Shown piece after piece: positions 29,222-38,918 of a DNA stretch of 64,000 nt (position 1 is the first letter of the stretch; each line of letters begins with the position of its first letter). Source of the stretch: Pseudoalteromonas sp. MEBiC 03607 (GTDB lineage: Bacteria; Pseudomonadota; Gammaproteobacteria; Enterobacterales; Alteromonadaceae); assembly GCF_004792295.1 (NCBI RefSeq), contig NZ_SRRY01000002.1, positions 434,001 through 498,000 on the forward strand, in the 5' to 3' direction. The translations under genes were made by a program, and so were the position numbers. The notes beneath the pieces were generated by a model. That model saw nothing but the letters and a program-made list of their open reading frames with translations. It did not search any database and was not told the origin of the DNA.

Positions 29222-30835
29222 GTGCTTAATAGTCTTAGCAAACGCTTAAACCTACGTCGTTTAATTTTATTATTAGCGTTTTCTGCAACGCTTATTACCT
29301 TTTTAAATAGTTATTACTCGAGCTACCAAGTTCAAAAACAACAACTAATAGATAAAACAATGAGTAATCACAAAGCCTATGCTGCTAAGTTGGTTTCGGC
29401 TACTGATAACTTTTTGTTAGCTGCTCAGCAACAGCTTGCTTATGTAGGCAAAATCCTTGAAGAAGACTTTAATAATCAGAAGCTTATCAGTGCTGAAGCA
29501 GAGCGCTTAAGATTACAAACTAATAGTTTTAACTCGATTATAATCGTTAATAAACAAGGCGAAATTCTTGGCGTATCGCCGCAGTCTCTTGAACTTCAAA
29601 ATCGTAAAGTAGATAGTTTTGGCACCAAGGCTGCTTTGTCATACCGTATTCCTATGATAAGCGAGCCTTACATTTCTATGGCGGGTAATTTACTCATTTT
29701 TATCTCGCAACCTCTATTTGATAAAAACAGCAATTTTATTGGTTATGTTGGCGGAACTTTATACTTAAAGCGCGCCAGTATCTTAAATCAGTTATTGCAA
29801 GTTCATTTCTATCAAGACGGCTCTTATTTATATGTGGTTGATGAAAACCATCGTTTACTTTACCACCCCGATAAATACCGTATTGGTGAGCAAGTATTTG
29901 ATAACCAAGTAATTGAAGAAGTACTAAAAGGGAACTCAGGGACTCAGCTTGTTACCAATAGCAAAGGCGTTGCAATGCTTGCTGGCTACGCACCGATGAC
30001 AGTAGCTCCTTGGGGAGTAGTAACCCAGCGTCCACTAGACAGTACCCTTGCACCGCTCGACAGCTTAATGTGGCAAGTATTTGTAAAAACGGCACCTATT
30101 GGTTTACTCACTTTTGTATTTATTTGGGTGCTTGCGCGTTTAATTGCGCAACCTTTGAGACAATTAGCTGAAACCGCCAATACTCTCGATCGACCATCTA
30201 CTTCGCTTGAGCTGACACAAATTCGTTCATGGTACTTTGAAAGCAATGAGCTAAGAAAAGCCATGCTTAGAGGTGTTGGCTTATTACACAGTAAAATTGG
30301 CTTGTTACGTCAAGAAGCACAAACGGATCCATTAACCTGTTTACATAACCGCCGTAGTCTCGATATGCAGTTAAGTCACTTTATAGAGCAGCGTTGTCCA
30401 TTTGCGATACTGGCAATCGATATCGATCATTTTAAACGGGTAAATGACGAATATGGGCATGATATTGGCGATGTAGTATTGCAATCACTTGCTAAAATCT
30501 TGCTGGATGTCACGCGCGATGGCGATGTTGTTGCACGTACAGGAGGTGAAGAGTTCATTGTGATCATGCCAAAAGTTGAGGCAAAACGTGCGTATCAACT
30601 GGCTGAGCGTTTGCGTATGCGCGTCTCAGAAAGCTTTATAGATCCAGTGGGCTGCATTAATGTATCAATAGGTATTTCGGGCTGGCCTCTGGAACAATTG
30701 AGCCTCGAAGAGGTGTTTAAATTGGCTGATCAAGCTTTATATAAAGCTAAAAAGACCGGGCGCAATCGCTGTGTTGTTGATGGCAGCTACTATAAAGAGC
30801 TTACCCCTATTTCTGACACTCCAGTGTTGGAATAA
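29222..30835 (+). CDS. Membrane diguanylate cyclase with extracytoplasmic Cache sensor
   Basis: 538 aa from the GTG at 29222 (GAGAAG just upstream). GTG 29210 or TTG 29198 are alternatives. Two membrane helices (about residues 12-30 and 280-305) flank a Cache-type sensor with GYVGGTLYL and LYHPDKYRIGEQV. The GGDEF domain reads RTGGEEF, an active form, with the inhibitory I-site RDGD exactly five residues before it, so it should make c-di-GMP and be product-inhibited. LDIDHFKRVNDEYGHDIGD is the metal/substrate block. No EAL domain. Confidence 0.88.
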   Translation: MLNSLSKRLNLRRLILLLAFSATLITFLNSYYSSYQVQKQQLIDKTMSNHKAYAAKLVSATDNFLLAAQQQLAYVGKILEEDFNNQKLISAEAERLRLQTNSFNSIIIVNKQGEILGVSPQSLELQNRKVDSFGTKAALSYRIPMISEPYISMAGNLLIFISQPLFDKNSNFIGYVGGTLYLKRASILNQLLQVHFYQDGSYLYVVDENHRLLYHPDKYRIGEQVFDNQVIEEVLKGNSGTQLVTNSKGVAMLAGYAPMTVAPWGVVTQRPLDSTLAPLDSLMWQVFVKTAPIGLLTFVFIWVLARLIAQPLRQLAETANTLDRPSTSLELTQIRSWYFESNELRKAMLRGVGLLHSKIGLLRQEAQTDPLTCLHNRRSLDMQLSHFIEQRCPFAILAIDIDHFKRVNDEYGHDIGDVVLQSLAKILLDVTRDGDVVARTGGEEFIVIMPKVEAKRAYQLAERLRMRVSESFIDPVGCINVSIGISGWPLEQLSLEEVFKLADQALYKAKKTGRNRCVVDGSYYKELTPISDTPVLE

Positions 30836-30888
30836 GTTATTTTATATGCAATAGTGAATGTTATTAAGTTATTTACGGACAAATCGAT

Positions 30889-31590
30889 ATGGCATTTACT
30901 TTACTCGCTCGATTAATAAAACCAATTATGTTTGCAAGCGTTGCTCTGACATGGGGTAATAATGTTTACGCAAACTCTGATGACGACAAGCGCAGCGAGT
31001 TTATTGATGTAGGCGTATTGATACCGAATGCAGTGTTGGATATTCGTTATTTTGGTCATCATAATTTTGTTGGCAAACCTATAGATGGCTACAATGCACC
31101 TAAATGTTTATTACATAATAGTGCTGCTACAGCCCTTAAAAAAGTACAAAATGCCGCTCAAAATGAAGGGTTAAGCTTAAAGATATTTGATTGCTATCGA
31201 CCACAACGAGCAGTCGATCACTTTGTGCGTTGGGTGAACGATTTAGAGGATACCCGCACTAAAGCTGAGTTTTATCCAAATCTAGGCAAAGACAAGCTAC
31301 TAGGTGATTATATCGCCGCTAAATCGGGCCACAGCCGTGGCTCAACAATTGATCTAACCTTAGTCGATGAAAAAGGCAAAGAGCTCGATATGGGCTCACC
31401 CTTTGATATGTTCGACACCCTGTCAAACACCGACGACCCGCGCATAAGCGCAGAACAAAAAGTCAATCGATATAAACTAAAAACCCTCATGACTGATGCC
31501 GGTTTCGCCCCTTATTCAATGGAGTGGTGGCACTTTACCTATCAACCTCAAGCATACCCCGCTACCTATTTTGATTTTGTGGTGGAGTAG
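30889..31590 (+). CDS. D-alanyl-D-alanine dipeptidase (VanX/DdpX, M15D), exported
   Basis: 233 aa with a signal peptide ending near VYANS. Splits D-Ala-D-Ala. The Zn and catalytic residues are all present with VanX spacing: His148 and Asp155 in SGHSRGSTIDL, Glu212 and His215 in MEWWHF, and the CYRPQRAVDHF block before them. Export to the periplasm suggests nutrition or cell-wall recycling rather than vancomycin resistance; no vanH or vanA is near. D-alanine released could feed the D-amino acid aminotransferase 10 kb away. Confidence 0.88.
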   Translation: MAFTLLARLIKPIMFASVALTWGNNVYANSDDDKRSEFIDVGVLIPNAVLDIRYFGHHNFVGKPIDGYNAPKCLLHNSAATALKKVQNAAQNEGLSLKIFDCYRPQRAVDHFVRWVNDLEDTRTKAEFYPNLGKDKLLGDYIAAKSGHSRGSTIDLTLVDEKGKELDMGSPFDMFDTLSNTDDPRISAEQKVNRYKLKTLMTDAGFAPYSMEWWHFTYQPQAYPATYFDFVVE

Positions 31591-31593
31591 TTA

Positions 31594-31800
31594 AGTTAGC
31601 GAGTTTAGAGTTACGAGATGGCGAGCTGGCAGCGATTTTACATCGCGTCCTAGAACCCAGGGGCTAGAACCTAGAACTTAGCGCATGATGACGCGGGATA
31701 AACCCGCTGCTACAAGCTGCTACAAGTAGGCGTGAAACTTGTAGCAGCGCATCTGAAGGCTGAGAGCTCCTTCATGTTGGGTTTCGCTGGCTCTAGCCAA
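31594..31800. repeat. Palindrome mosaic block 1
   Basis: About 207 bp of joined modules: AGTTAGCGAG words, GCGAT-TTTAC-ATCGC (31632-31646), CCTAGAACCYAG words, GCGGG-ATAAA-CCCGC (31693-31707), GTAGGCGTGAAACTTGTAGC (a join of two modules), and GTTGGGT with a distant AGCCAAC. Each module also occurs at 36.5 and 58.7-59.1 kb in varying combination. Confidence 0.65.
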
Positions 31801-31801
31801 C

Positions 31802-32296
31802 CTACATCACCTCTTTTATCGGTGAATAATCAACTTTAATTTCAACAATATCGACATTGGCATTTTGTTTAAAAACGTCTTGCACTTTTAATAAATCAGT
31901 ATCTTTTTCAGCAAGGTATCGATATGTTTTGTTGGTCATTTTTTTTAACGTATATTGGCTGCTAAGCTCTACCGGTAAGCTATTATCTTTGAGAGTTAAA
32001 TAGATAGCGCCGGTAGCAATACCAGGCTCTTTCATCGCGTGATTAAATACTTCAGTGCCTTTGGTTAAAGTAGGCGCGGCAAAGGTAATTTTTTCGCCAT
32101 TATTGCTAAAAGCGTTAATTGGTTTTTGTTTGTTAATCTCGACCACTTTTTTAACATCTTTATCTAAAACTTGTTCTTTTTGTGAACTGCTTGCTGAGTG
32201 TTGCGAGCTATCTTGTTCGGATATTTCACTTTTTTGACAGCCTGATAAGAGTATTAGCGCTAGTGTAACTAACTGTATATTAATTGCTTTGTTCAT
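31802..32296 (-). CDS. Lipoprotein, unknown function
   Basis: 164 aa. The signal MNKAINIQLVTLALILLSGC ends in a good lipobox, so Cys20 is lipidated. A Ser/Gln/Glu linker follows (residues 21-60), then a compact domain with EVFNHAMKEPGIATGAIYLTLKD. I do not recognise the family. Neighbours give no hint. Confidence 0.65.
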   Translation of the reverse strand: MNKAINIQLVTLALILLSGCQKSEISEQDSSQHSASSSQKEQVLDKDVKKVVEINKQKPINAFSNNGEKITFAAPTLTKGTEVFNHAMKEPGIATGAIYLTLKDNSLPVELSSQYTLKKMTNKTYRYLAEKDTDLLKVQDVFKQNANVDIVEIKVDYSPIKEVM

Positions 32297-32423
32297 TGTT
32301 GACCTGTTTGTTCGTTACTTTTGTTTACAATTGATTCTGTCTTTTGATTGCCAGATTAGGTACATTGGCTTTGGTTATGATTGTTAACCGAAAATAAAAA
32401 TATAACAATAGGGAACGTAAGGA

Positions 32424-35400
32424 ATGTCTCAATTTAAAGTAACTGCTGTTGCAACTATGGTAACGGCTATCTTGGCATCAACTCAAATACAAGCAAGTGA
32501 ACAAACTCGCTTTTACAACGCATCAAGTGTTAGTTCTCAAGTACAGTTTAATCCTCAAGTATCTCAGCAACGTGCATTAGCTGAGCGTCGTACTGTATCA
32601 GGGCACAAATCAATTTTCGATGAGCAATTAGGTAAAGCTACGTTCCTTTGGAATGCGGTAGGTCAAGCTAAGCCAGACATGGCGATGATCCTTCCTGAGC
32701 AGCGCAATGCATACGCTGCTGATTTTTATCTAAATGCTTTAACGGGCGTTAGCGCTCTGAAAAAAGGTGTATCGAGCGCCGTACTAACTGATTTATCTGA
32801 GCAGAAGCTTGGTTCAATCACAGCTAAATACAAGCAAAAAGTACATGACATTGAAGTATTCAACCGTGAATACAACCTGATCATGGACAAAGAATATAAC
32901 CTAGTTGCAGGTTCTGGCTACTTTGCAAACACAAGCGCTAGTGCAACCAAATCGTTCGCACCACTTGCTGAATTTGTTGGCGCGGAGCAAAGCATTAAAC
33001 GTGCGATTAAAGAACTTGCTGATATCGACGTATCGCTAACTAAATCAACTGAACAAGGCGACTATGTTAAGTACAATGTGTCTAACCAAACTGGTGACAA
33101 AATTGTACTAGGCCAGCCACGTGCTAAGAAAGTATTCTTTGAAGTAGCGGGCGAGTTGCAATCTGCATACTACGTTGAAGTAGAAGTTGCTGATAAAAAC
33201 AGCCTAGAAAGCGATTACTTCAGCTACGTTATTGGCGCACAAAACAGCAAAGTTTATTTCAAGAAAGACTTAAAAGCACACGCGGCAGACTTTAACTACC
33301 GTGTATGGGCTGACGAAGATGGTTATCCGTGGGAAGGTCCTCATGGCGACGTGATCCCAGCTGATGGTCCAGATCAAATCGATGAAACTGAAATCCTAGA
33401 TGCACCACTTGTAAGTTTGTCTTACTATAAAAAACTAAGCACGATGGATCCGTGGCTTGCTGATGATGCTACAACCACTTCAGGTAACAACGTCTTTGCT
33501 TATGCCGATGTAATCGCACCTCAAGGTTACACTGAAGGTGACTTCACTGCTGAAACTACATCAGACTTTACATTCGATTACCCTTATCAAGTTGACCAAG
33601 TAGCAAACAGCTACGATAACCGTAAAGCGGCAATCGTAAACTTGTTCTACATGAACAACTTCTTACACGATTTCTTCTACGACCATGGTTTTGACGAAAC
33701 ATCAAATGTTGCGCAAGTATCGAACTACGGCCGTGGTGGTGTTGAAGGCGACCCAATCGAAGCGCAAGCACAAGATAATAGCGGTTTAAACAACGCAAAC
33801 ATGTCTACGCCTGCAGATGGTGCAAGCCCTCGCATGCAAATGTATTTATACAATAGTAAAGATGCAAAAGTAGGCATTGACTATGGTGTGGTTGTAACAT
33901 CTGACGCGACCATTGGTCTTCTAGATTCGTCAAAAGTATCTAGCTTTGGTCAAATGCAATTTGCTGATATCGCTGGCGAAGTTGTTCGTCTAGTGGACGA
34001 TAATAACGTTGATTCTGGTAGCGTAACTGATGGTTGTGAACCTGCAACAAACGCAGCAGAACTAGCTGGTAAAATTGCGCTAGTAGACCGTGGTTCTTGT
34101 AACTTCACTGCAAAAGTACTACACGCTCAAGAAGCGGGTGCAATTGGTGCAATTGTTGTGAATAACAACCCAGATACTGATGAGCCAGCGCCAATGGGCG
34201 GTGAAGATGATGCAGTGCTTATCCCTAACATGGGTCTTAACTTTGCTGACGGTCATGCACTTTACGATGGTATCGATGCTGGCGAAACTGTTACTGTTAA
34301 CATGTTCAATAAAGCTACGTTAAAAGACGGTACGTTAGATAACGGTATTATTGCTCACGAATGGGGTCACTATATCAGTAACCGTTTAGTGGGTAACTCA
34401 TCGGGTCTTATCAACTTCCAAGGCCGCGCGATGGGCGAAGGTTGGGGTGATTTCCACTCATTGATGTTCATTGCTAAAGCTGATGATATTAACATCCCGG
34501 GTAACGACAAGTTCCAAAAAGCATACGGCAGCGGTACTTTCGTAGAAGACTTCTATTATGGTATCCGTCGTGTTCCATATTCAACAAATATGGACGTTAA
34601 CCCACTGTCTTTCCGTCACATTACTGAAGATGCTGGTGATGATGTAGGTATTGCACCAACGAGTGTTGCTTCACCACATGCTGCAGGTGAAATTTGGGCA
34701 ACCATGCTTTGGGAAAGCTACGTAGCGCTTATCAACAAGCACGGCTTTGAAGATGCTCAAAACCGTATGGCTAACTACCTAGTTGCTGGTTACAAGTTAA
34801 CACCAGTTGCACCATTATACACAGAAGCACGTGATGCAATCTTAGCGGCTGCATACGCAGTTGACCCTGAAGATTACAAACTAATCTTAGGTGCATTTGC
34901 TAAGCGTGGTATGGGCTTAGGTGCTCAAGCGCCAGATCGTTTCAGTGAAGATTTAACAGGTGTTGTTGAATCTGACAAAATGCAACTTGCAAGCTTTACC
35001 CTAAAAGATGTTGAAATGAATGCAAGCTACAATGGTGTTGAGCTTGGTTATTGTTCAAACGACAACATTCTTGATAAGGGTGAAACAGGTACTTTAACTG
35101 TTAGCATCATGAATACAGGTAGTGAAGTACTAACAGGTACACAAGCACAATTAACTGTTGTGAGTGGCCACGATGTTACATTTGAAAATGATGGCTTAAT
35201 CACATTTGACGATACAACACCGTATGCTTCGCAAACAAGTGCGCCAATTAAGTTCACATTAAACGATGCTGGCACTGCTGATACGCTTGAAATCGAAGTG
35301 TCATTCCCTGAGCTTTCTGCTGATGATGAAATCGTTGAAGCTCTAAGCGATACAGTATCTTACCTTGTAAACATGGACTTTGAAGACAAGGCACCTGTTA

Positions 35401-36431
35401 GTTCACAAACTGCTGATGATATGGAAGTAGCAGGTACATCATTACGCGACTGGAAAGAGCACGTAATGACAGGTGATGACTTAGCTGTTGGCACGCAAAG
35501 CATGGCAACTGGCGGTAATGTTAACTTCTTCAACAGCTTTGGTTTTGGTCTTGGCGAGCAAACAATGTACTTGAACAACAATGACTTCCAGTCAGATGTT
35601 GCTATTGAGTCAAGAGAGTTCGATATTGGCTTTGCAGGTGAATTTGAAGTTTCATTCTGGCACTTCTACCTAATCGAAAACGAGTGGGATGGTGGTGTTG
35701 TAGAAATCAGCGTGAATGGTGGTAACTGGGTTGATGTTACTGAAATGGGCGGTTCATTTGATGTTGGTTACGACGGCCCACTAATCGAAAATGACGCACA
35801 AGCACTACAAGATCGCGATACCTTCACAGGTAACAATATTGATAATGGTGTTTATGGTAACTACGAAACTATTCGTTTTGGTACTGAACTAAACGGTAAC
35901 CGTGCAAAATTACGCTTCCGTATCTCATCAGACAGCGCAGTACGTGAGTTCGGCTGGTGGATTGATAACGTGACTGTAAGCAATGTAACGTCACCAATCT
36001 TCTCGAACGTAATTGCTGGTGATACGTTAGCATGTGATAACGCACTTCCTATTATTAGTGTTTCTGGTGATGAAACGGTTACTGAATCGGCTTCAGGTAC
36101 TGTGTCTGTTACAGCAACAGACCGTAACAACGACACACTAAGCTACACATGGACTCAAGTGAGCGGTACTACAGCAACGCTTACAGGTGCTGATACGGCT
36201 ACTTTAGGCTTCAAGCCAGGTGCTATCTCAAGCGATGACGAGTTAGTATTTGAAGTAACTGTGAGCGATGGGACAGATTCTGTTTCAGAGCAGTTCACTG
36301 TTGCTGTAACTAACGAAGCTGAGCCAGTAGAAGAGAAAAAAGTAACTAAATCTAGCAATGGTAGCTTTGGTTTCTTAACGCTTCTACTTGCACCATTAGC
36401 GCTTATCGGCCGTCGCCGTAAACGTAAATAA
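32424..36431 (+). CDS. Secreted M36 metallopeptidase (fungalysin type) with sorting tail
   Basis: 1335 aa. Signal peptide, then a propeptide of about 270 residues, then the M36 catalytic domain with HEWGH at residues 645-649 and the third ligand in GEGWGDF. A PA insertion (LVDRGSCNFTAKVLHAQEAG) precedes the Zn site. Beyond about residue 860 lie a CARDB-like domain, a jelly-roll-like domain and an REJ/PKD-like domain. The last 22 residues (GFLTLLLAPLALIGRRRKRK) form a hydrophobic helix plus Arg cluster like GlyGly-CTERM tails handled by rhombosortase, although the GG pair is not present. Large secreted or surface protease. Confidence 0.9.
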   Translation: MSQFKVTAVATMVTAILASTQIQASEQTRFYNASSVSSQVQFNPQVSQQRALAERRTVSGHKSIFDEQLGKATFLWNAVGQAKPDMAMILPEQRNAYAADFYLNALTGVSALKKGVSSAVLTDLSEQKLGSITAKYKQKVHDIEVFNREYNLIMDKEYNLVAGSGYFANTSASATKSFAPLAEFVGAEQSIKRAIKELADIDVSLTKSTEQGDYVKYNVSNQTGDKIVLGQPRAKKVFFEVAGELQSAYYVEVEVADKNSLESDYFSYVIGAQNSKVYFKKDLKAHAADFNYRVWADEDGYPWEGPHGDVIPADGPDQIDETEILDAPLVSLSYYKKLSTMDPWLADDATTTSGNNVFAYADVIAPQGYTEGDFTAETTSDFTFDYPYQVDQVANSYDNRKAAIVNLFYMNNFLHDFFYDHGFDETSNVAQVSNYGRGGVEGDPIEAQAQDNSGLNNANMSTPADGASPRMQMYLYNSKDAKVGIDYGVVVTSDATIGLLDSSKVSSFGQMQFADIAGEVVRLVDDNNVDSGSVTDGCEPATNAAELAGKIALVDRGSCNFTAKVLHAQEAGAIGAIVVNNNPDTDEPAPMGGEDDAVLIPNMGLNFADGHALYDGIDAGETVTVNMFNKATLKDGTLDNGIIAHEWGHYISNRLVGNSSGLINFQGRAMGEGWGDFHSLMFIAKADDINIPGNDKFQKAYGSGTFVEDFYYGIRRVPYSTNMDVNPLSFRHITEDAGDDVGIAPTSVASPHAAGEIWATMLWESYVALINKHGFEDAQNRMANYLVAGYKLTPVAPLYTEARDAILAAAYAVDPEDYKLILGAFAKRGMGLGAQAPDRFSEDLTGVVESDKMQLASFTLKDVEMNASYNGVELGYCSNDNILDKGETGTLTVSIMNTGSEVLTGTQAQLTVVSGHDVTFENDGLITFDDTTPYASQTSAPIKFTLNDAGTADTLEIEVSFPELSADDEIVEALSDTVSYLVNMDFEDKAPVSSQTADDMEVAGTSLRDWKEHVMTGDDLAVGTQSMATGGNVNFFNSFGFGLGEQTMYLNNNDFQSDVAIESREFDIGFAGEFEVSFWHFYLIENEWDGGVVEISVNGGNWVDVTEMGGSFDVGYDGPLIENDAQALQDRDTFTGNNIDNGVYGNYETIRFGTELNGNRAKLRFRISSDSAVREFGWWIDNVTVSNVTSPIFSNVIAGDTLACDNALPIISVSGDETVTESASGTVSVTATDRNNDTLSYTWTQVSGTTATLTGADTATLGFKPGAISSDDELVFEVTVSDGTDSVSEQFTVAVTNEAEPVEEKKVTKSSNGSFGFLTLLLAPLALIGRRRKRK

Positions 36432-36451
36432 TACTTTTAAATAGTGATAAC

Positions 36452-36486
36452 AAAGCCCTTACAGCTCGCTGTAAGGGCTTTTTTGT
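36452..36486 (+). terminator. M36 protease terminator
   Basis: 13-bp stem AAAGCCCTTACAG with loop CTCG, followed by T5. Confidence 0.9.
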
Positions 36487-36489
36487 TTT

Positions 36490-36680
36490 TAAGTTAGCGA
36501 GAGTAAAGTTAGCGAGTTTCGAGTTTAGAGATACGAGATACAAGGTAGCAGATTTTACATCGCGTCCTAGAACCTAGCCCCTTTTTGTAGGCGTGAAACT
36601 TGTTTCGCGCGTCTGAAGACTGATAGCTGGAAGGTTCTTTACGTTGGGTATCGCTTCGCTCGACCCAACCTACGTGAAGA
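36490..36680. repeat. Palindrome mosaic block 2
   Basis: AGTTAGCGAG words (36491, 36508), a TTTTACATCGCGTCCTAGAACC module (about 36553), the hairpin GCGTGAAAC-TT-GTTTCGCGC (36591-36610) and the long palindrome GTTGGGT/ACCCAAC (36643-36669). Fills the gap between the M36 terminator and the convergent M3 gene. Confidence 0.65.
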
Positions 36681-36752
36681 GTAAAGAGGTTAAATGTTGT
36701 GGGGTTATCAATACTCGATAACCCCACAATTCGGCTTAAAGCTTAAGGTAAA

Positions 36753-38918
36753 CTATTGAACCGTTGCTTTTAAGCCACGGCGTTTTAACAACGCAGACGT
36801 ATCAGGCTCTTGACCACGGAATGCTTTAAACGATTCCATCAGATCACGCGAGTTACCTACTTCTAAAATTTCTTTGCGGTATTTTTCACCCATTTCGCGA
36901 GTTAAACCACCTTGCTCTTGAACATAAGCAAACGCGTCTGCAGCTAGGATTTCACTCCACATATAAGCATAGTAACCAGCTGAGTAACCACCGCCCATTG
37001 AGTGTGAGAAGAACGCAGATTTATAACGTGGTGGTACAAATGGTACGTTAACACCATGCTTAGTAAGAGCTTGCTCTTCAAACTTTTCAATGTCTTGTAG
37101 TGGCGCATCAGCAGAAAGTGAGTGCCATTCCATATCAAGTAGTGCAGCAGCAACATACTCTAAGGTATCAAAACCTTGGTTAAAGCTACGAGATTGAATG
37201 ACTTTTTCAAGTAGCTCATCAGGAATTGGCTCACCTGTTTTATGATGTTTCGCATAGTTAGCGATAACTTCAGGGTACATTGCCCAGTCTTCTTCAAAGG
37301 TAGAAGGAAACTCAACGAAGTCACGTGATACCGAGGTACCTGAAAGTGTTGGGTATTTAACTTTTGAGAACATACCGTGTAAGCCATGACCTAGCTCGTG
37401 GAAAATCGTTGTTGCTTCATCGTAGCTGATAAGTGTAGGTTCACCATTCGCGCCTTTTTGAATGTTCATTACATTCACAACTACAGGCTTTTGATTTTTT
37501 AGACCAGACTGCTTCACAAATGAGCTCATCCAAGCGCCACCACGTTTACCTTCACGAGCAAAGTAATCGGAATAGAAAATAGCTAGGCTTTTACCATTTT
37601 CGTCAAATAATTCATATGCTTTCACATCAGGGTGGTAAACTGGTAAGTCGCTACGTGGTTTAAAAGTAATCCCATATAAACGGTTCATTGTATAAAACAC
37701 ACCGTCTTCAAGAACACGATTAAATTCGAAATACTCTTTTACTGCATTTTCGTCTAGGTTGTATTTATCTTTGCGAACTTGCTCTGCGTAGAATAACCAA
37801 TCCCATGGCTGTAGCTTAAATTCTTCACCAGACTCATCGATCTTAGCTTGAATAGCCGCTGCTTCAGCATTAACGTTTTGCATTAATGCAGGGATCATGC
37901 TCGCAAACATATCAAATACTGCTTGAGGTTTTTTCGCCATTTGTGACTCTAAACCAAAATCAGCCCAGCTGTCGTAGCCTAATAATTTAGCTTTTTGAGC
38001 GCGTAAGTGAGCAAGCTCTGCCACGATATCGCGGTTATTATTTTCACCTGATAGCGCACGCTCAGCCGATGCACGCCATACTTTTTCACGCAACTGACGG
38101 TTTTTAAGGGTTGCTAATATAGGCTGGCGAGTTGTATTGGTGATCTTAATTAAGTACTTACCGTCATGACCAGCTTCCGTTGCTGCATTAGCAAGCTGTT
38201 CAATTTGACCCGCTGGTAAGCCTTCAAGCTCAGCTTTGTCATCAACAATAACAACATTTGTTTTTGTCAGTGCTAATAAGTTTTGCGAAAACTGCGTCGT
38301 TAAACTTGAATGCTTAGTATTGATATCACGAATTTGCTGTTTTTGTTCGGCATTTAATTGTGCACCAGCGCGAACAAAACGCTTGTAGTAAACATCAAGT
38401 AAACGTTTTTCTTCGGCTGTTAATGCTAGTTTGTCTGCATCGTTATAAACCGCTGCTACTTTTTCAAAAAGTGCTTTATTAAGAAAAATATTATCGTTAT
38501 GTGATGCTAACTTAGGTGCTAATTCTTTTTGGATTTCACGGCGAGCAGGGTTTGAGTCACTGCCTGCTAAGTTATAAAAAATGCTACGAGTACGGGTTAA
38601 CAGCTCACCACTTTTTTCAAGAGCAACAACAGTATTGGCAAAATCAGGCTTTGCAGGGTTGTCGATGATAGCTTGTACTTCAGCCATTTGCTCTGCCATG
38701 CCTTTATTGAAAGCTGGCATAAAGTGTTCATCTTTAATAAGGCTAAAATCAGGCGCCTCGTATTGCAGTGCACTTTTAACAAATAGTGGGTTTGCTTGTT
38801 CAGCTGCAGTTACTTCTGCTGTTTGTTCAGTTTTACGCGTATCAGCTGTAGTTTGAGGCTCAGAACAGGCCGTTAGTAATAACGCTGAGCTGATCGCGGT
38901 TGCGACTAGGTGTTTCAT
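36753..38918 (-). CDS. dcp: M3-family dipeptidyl carboxypeptidase, lipoprotein
   Basis: 721 aa. Zn metallopeptidase releasing C-terminal dipeptides. HELGH at residues 507-511 with the downstream GTSVSRDFVEFPSTFEEDW block is typical of M3A. The signal ISSALLLTACSEP carries a lipobox (Cys18), so this copy is probably membrane-anchored in the envelope, unlike cytosolic E. coli Dcp (681 aa). AAGAGAA precedes the ATG. Oligopeptidase A is the alternative, but length and the DLMESFKAFRGQEPD end fit Dcp better. Confidence 0.88.
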   Translation of the reverse strand: MKHLVATAISSALLLTACSEPQTTADTRKTEQTAEVTAAEQANPLFVKSALQYEAPDFSLIKDEHFMPAFNKGMAEQMAEVQAIIDNPAKPDFANTVVALEKSGELLTRTRSIFYNLAGSDSNPARREIQKELAPKLASHNDNIFLNKALFEKVAAVYNDADKLALTAEEKRLLDVYYKRFVRAGAQLNAEQKQQIRDINTKHSSLTTQFSQNLLALTKTNVVIVDDKAELEGLPAGQIEQLANAATEAGHDGKYLIKITNTTRQPILATLKNRQLREKVWRASAERALSGENNNRDIVAELAHLRAQKAKLLGYDSWADFGLESQMAKKPQAVFDMFASMIPALMQNVNAEAAAIQAKIDESGEEFKLQPWDWLFYAEQVRKDKYNLDENAVKEYFEFNRVLEDGVFYTMNRLYGITFKPRSDLPVYHPDVKAYELFDENGKSLAIFYSDYFAREGKRGGAWMSSFVKQSGLKNQKPVVVNVMNIQKGANGEPTLISYDEATTIFHELGHGLHGMFSKVKYPTLSGTSVSRDFVEFPSTFEEDWAMYPEVIANYAKHHKTGEPIPDELLEKVIQSRSFNQGFDTLEYVAAALLDMEWHSLSADAPLQDIEKFEEQALTKHGVNVPFVPPRYKSAFFSHSMGGGYSAGYYAYMWSEILAADAFAYVQEQGGLTREMGEKYRKEILEVGNSRDLMESFKAFRGQEPDTSALLKRRGLKATVQ

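Noticed and set aside
30889..31590. Vancomycin-resistance gene
   Set aside because: Family match to VanX, but exported, alone, and in a Gram-negative; a nutritional or recycling role is more likely.
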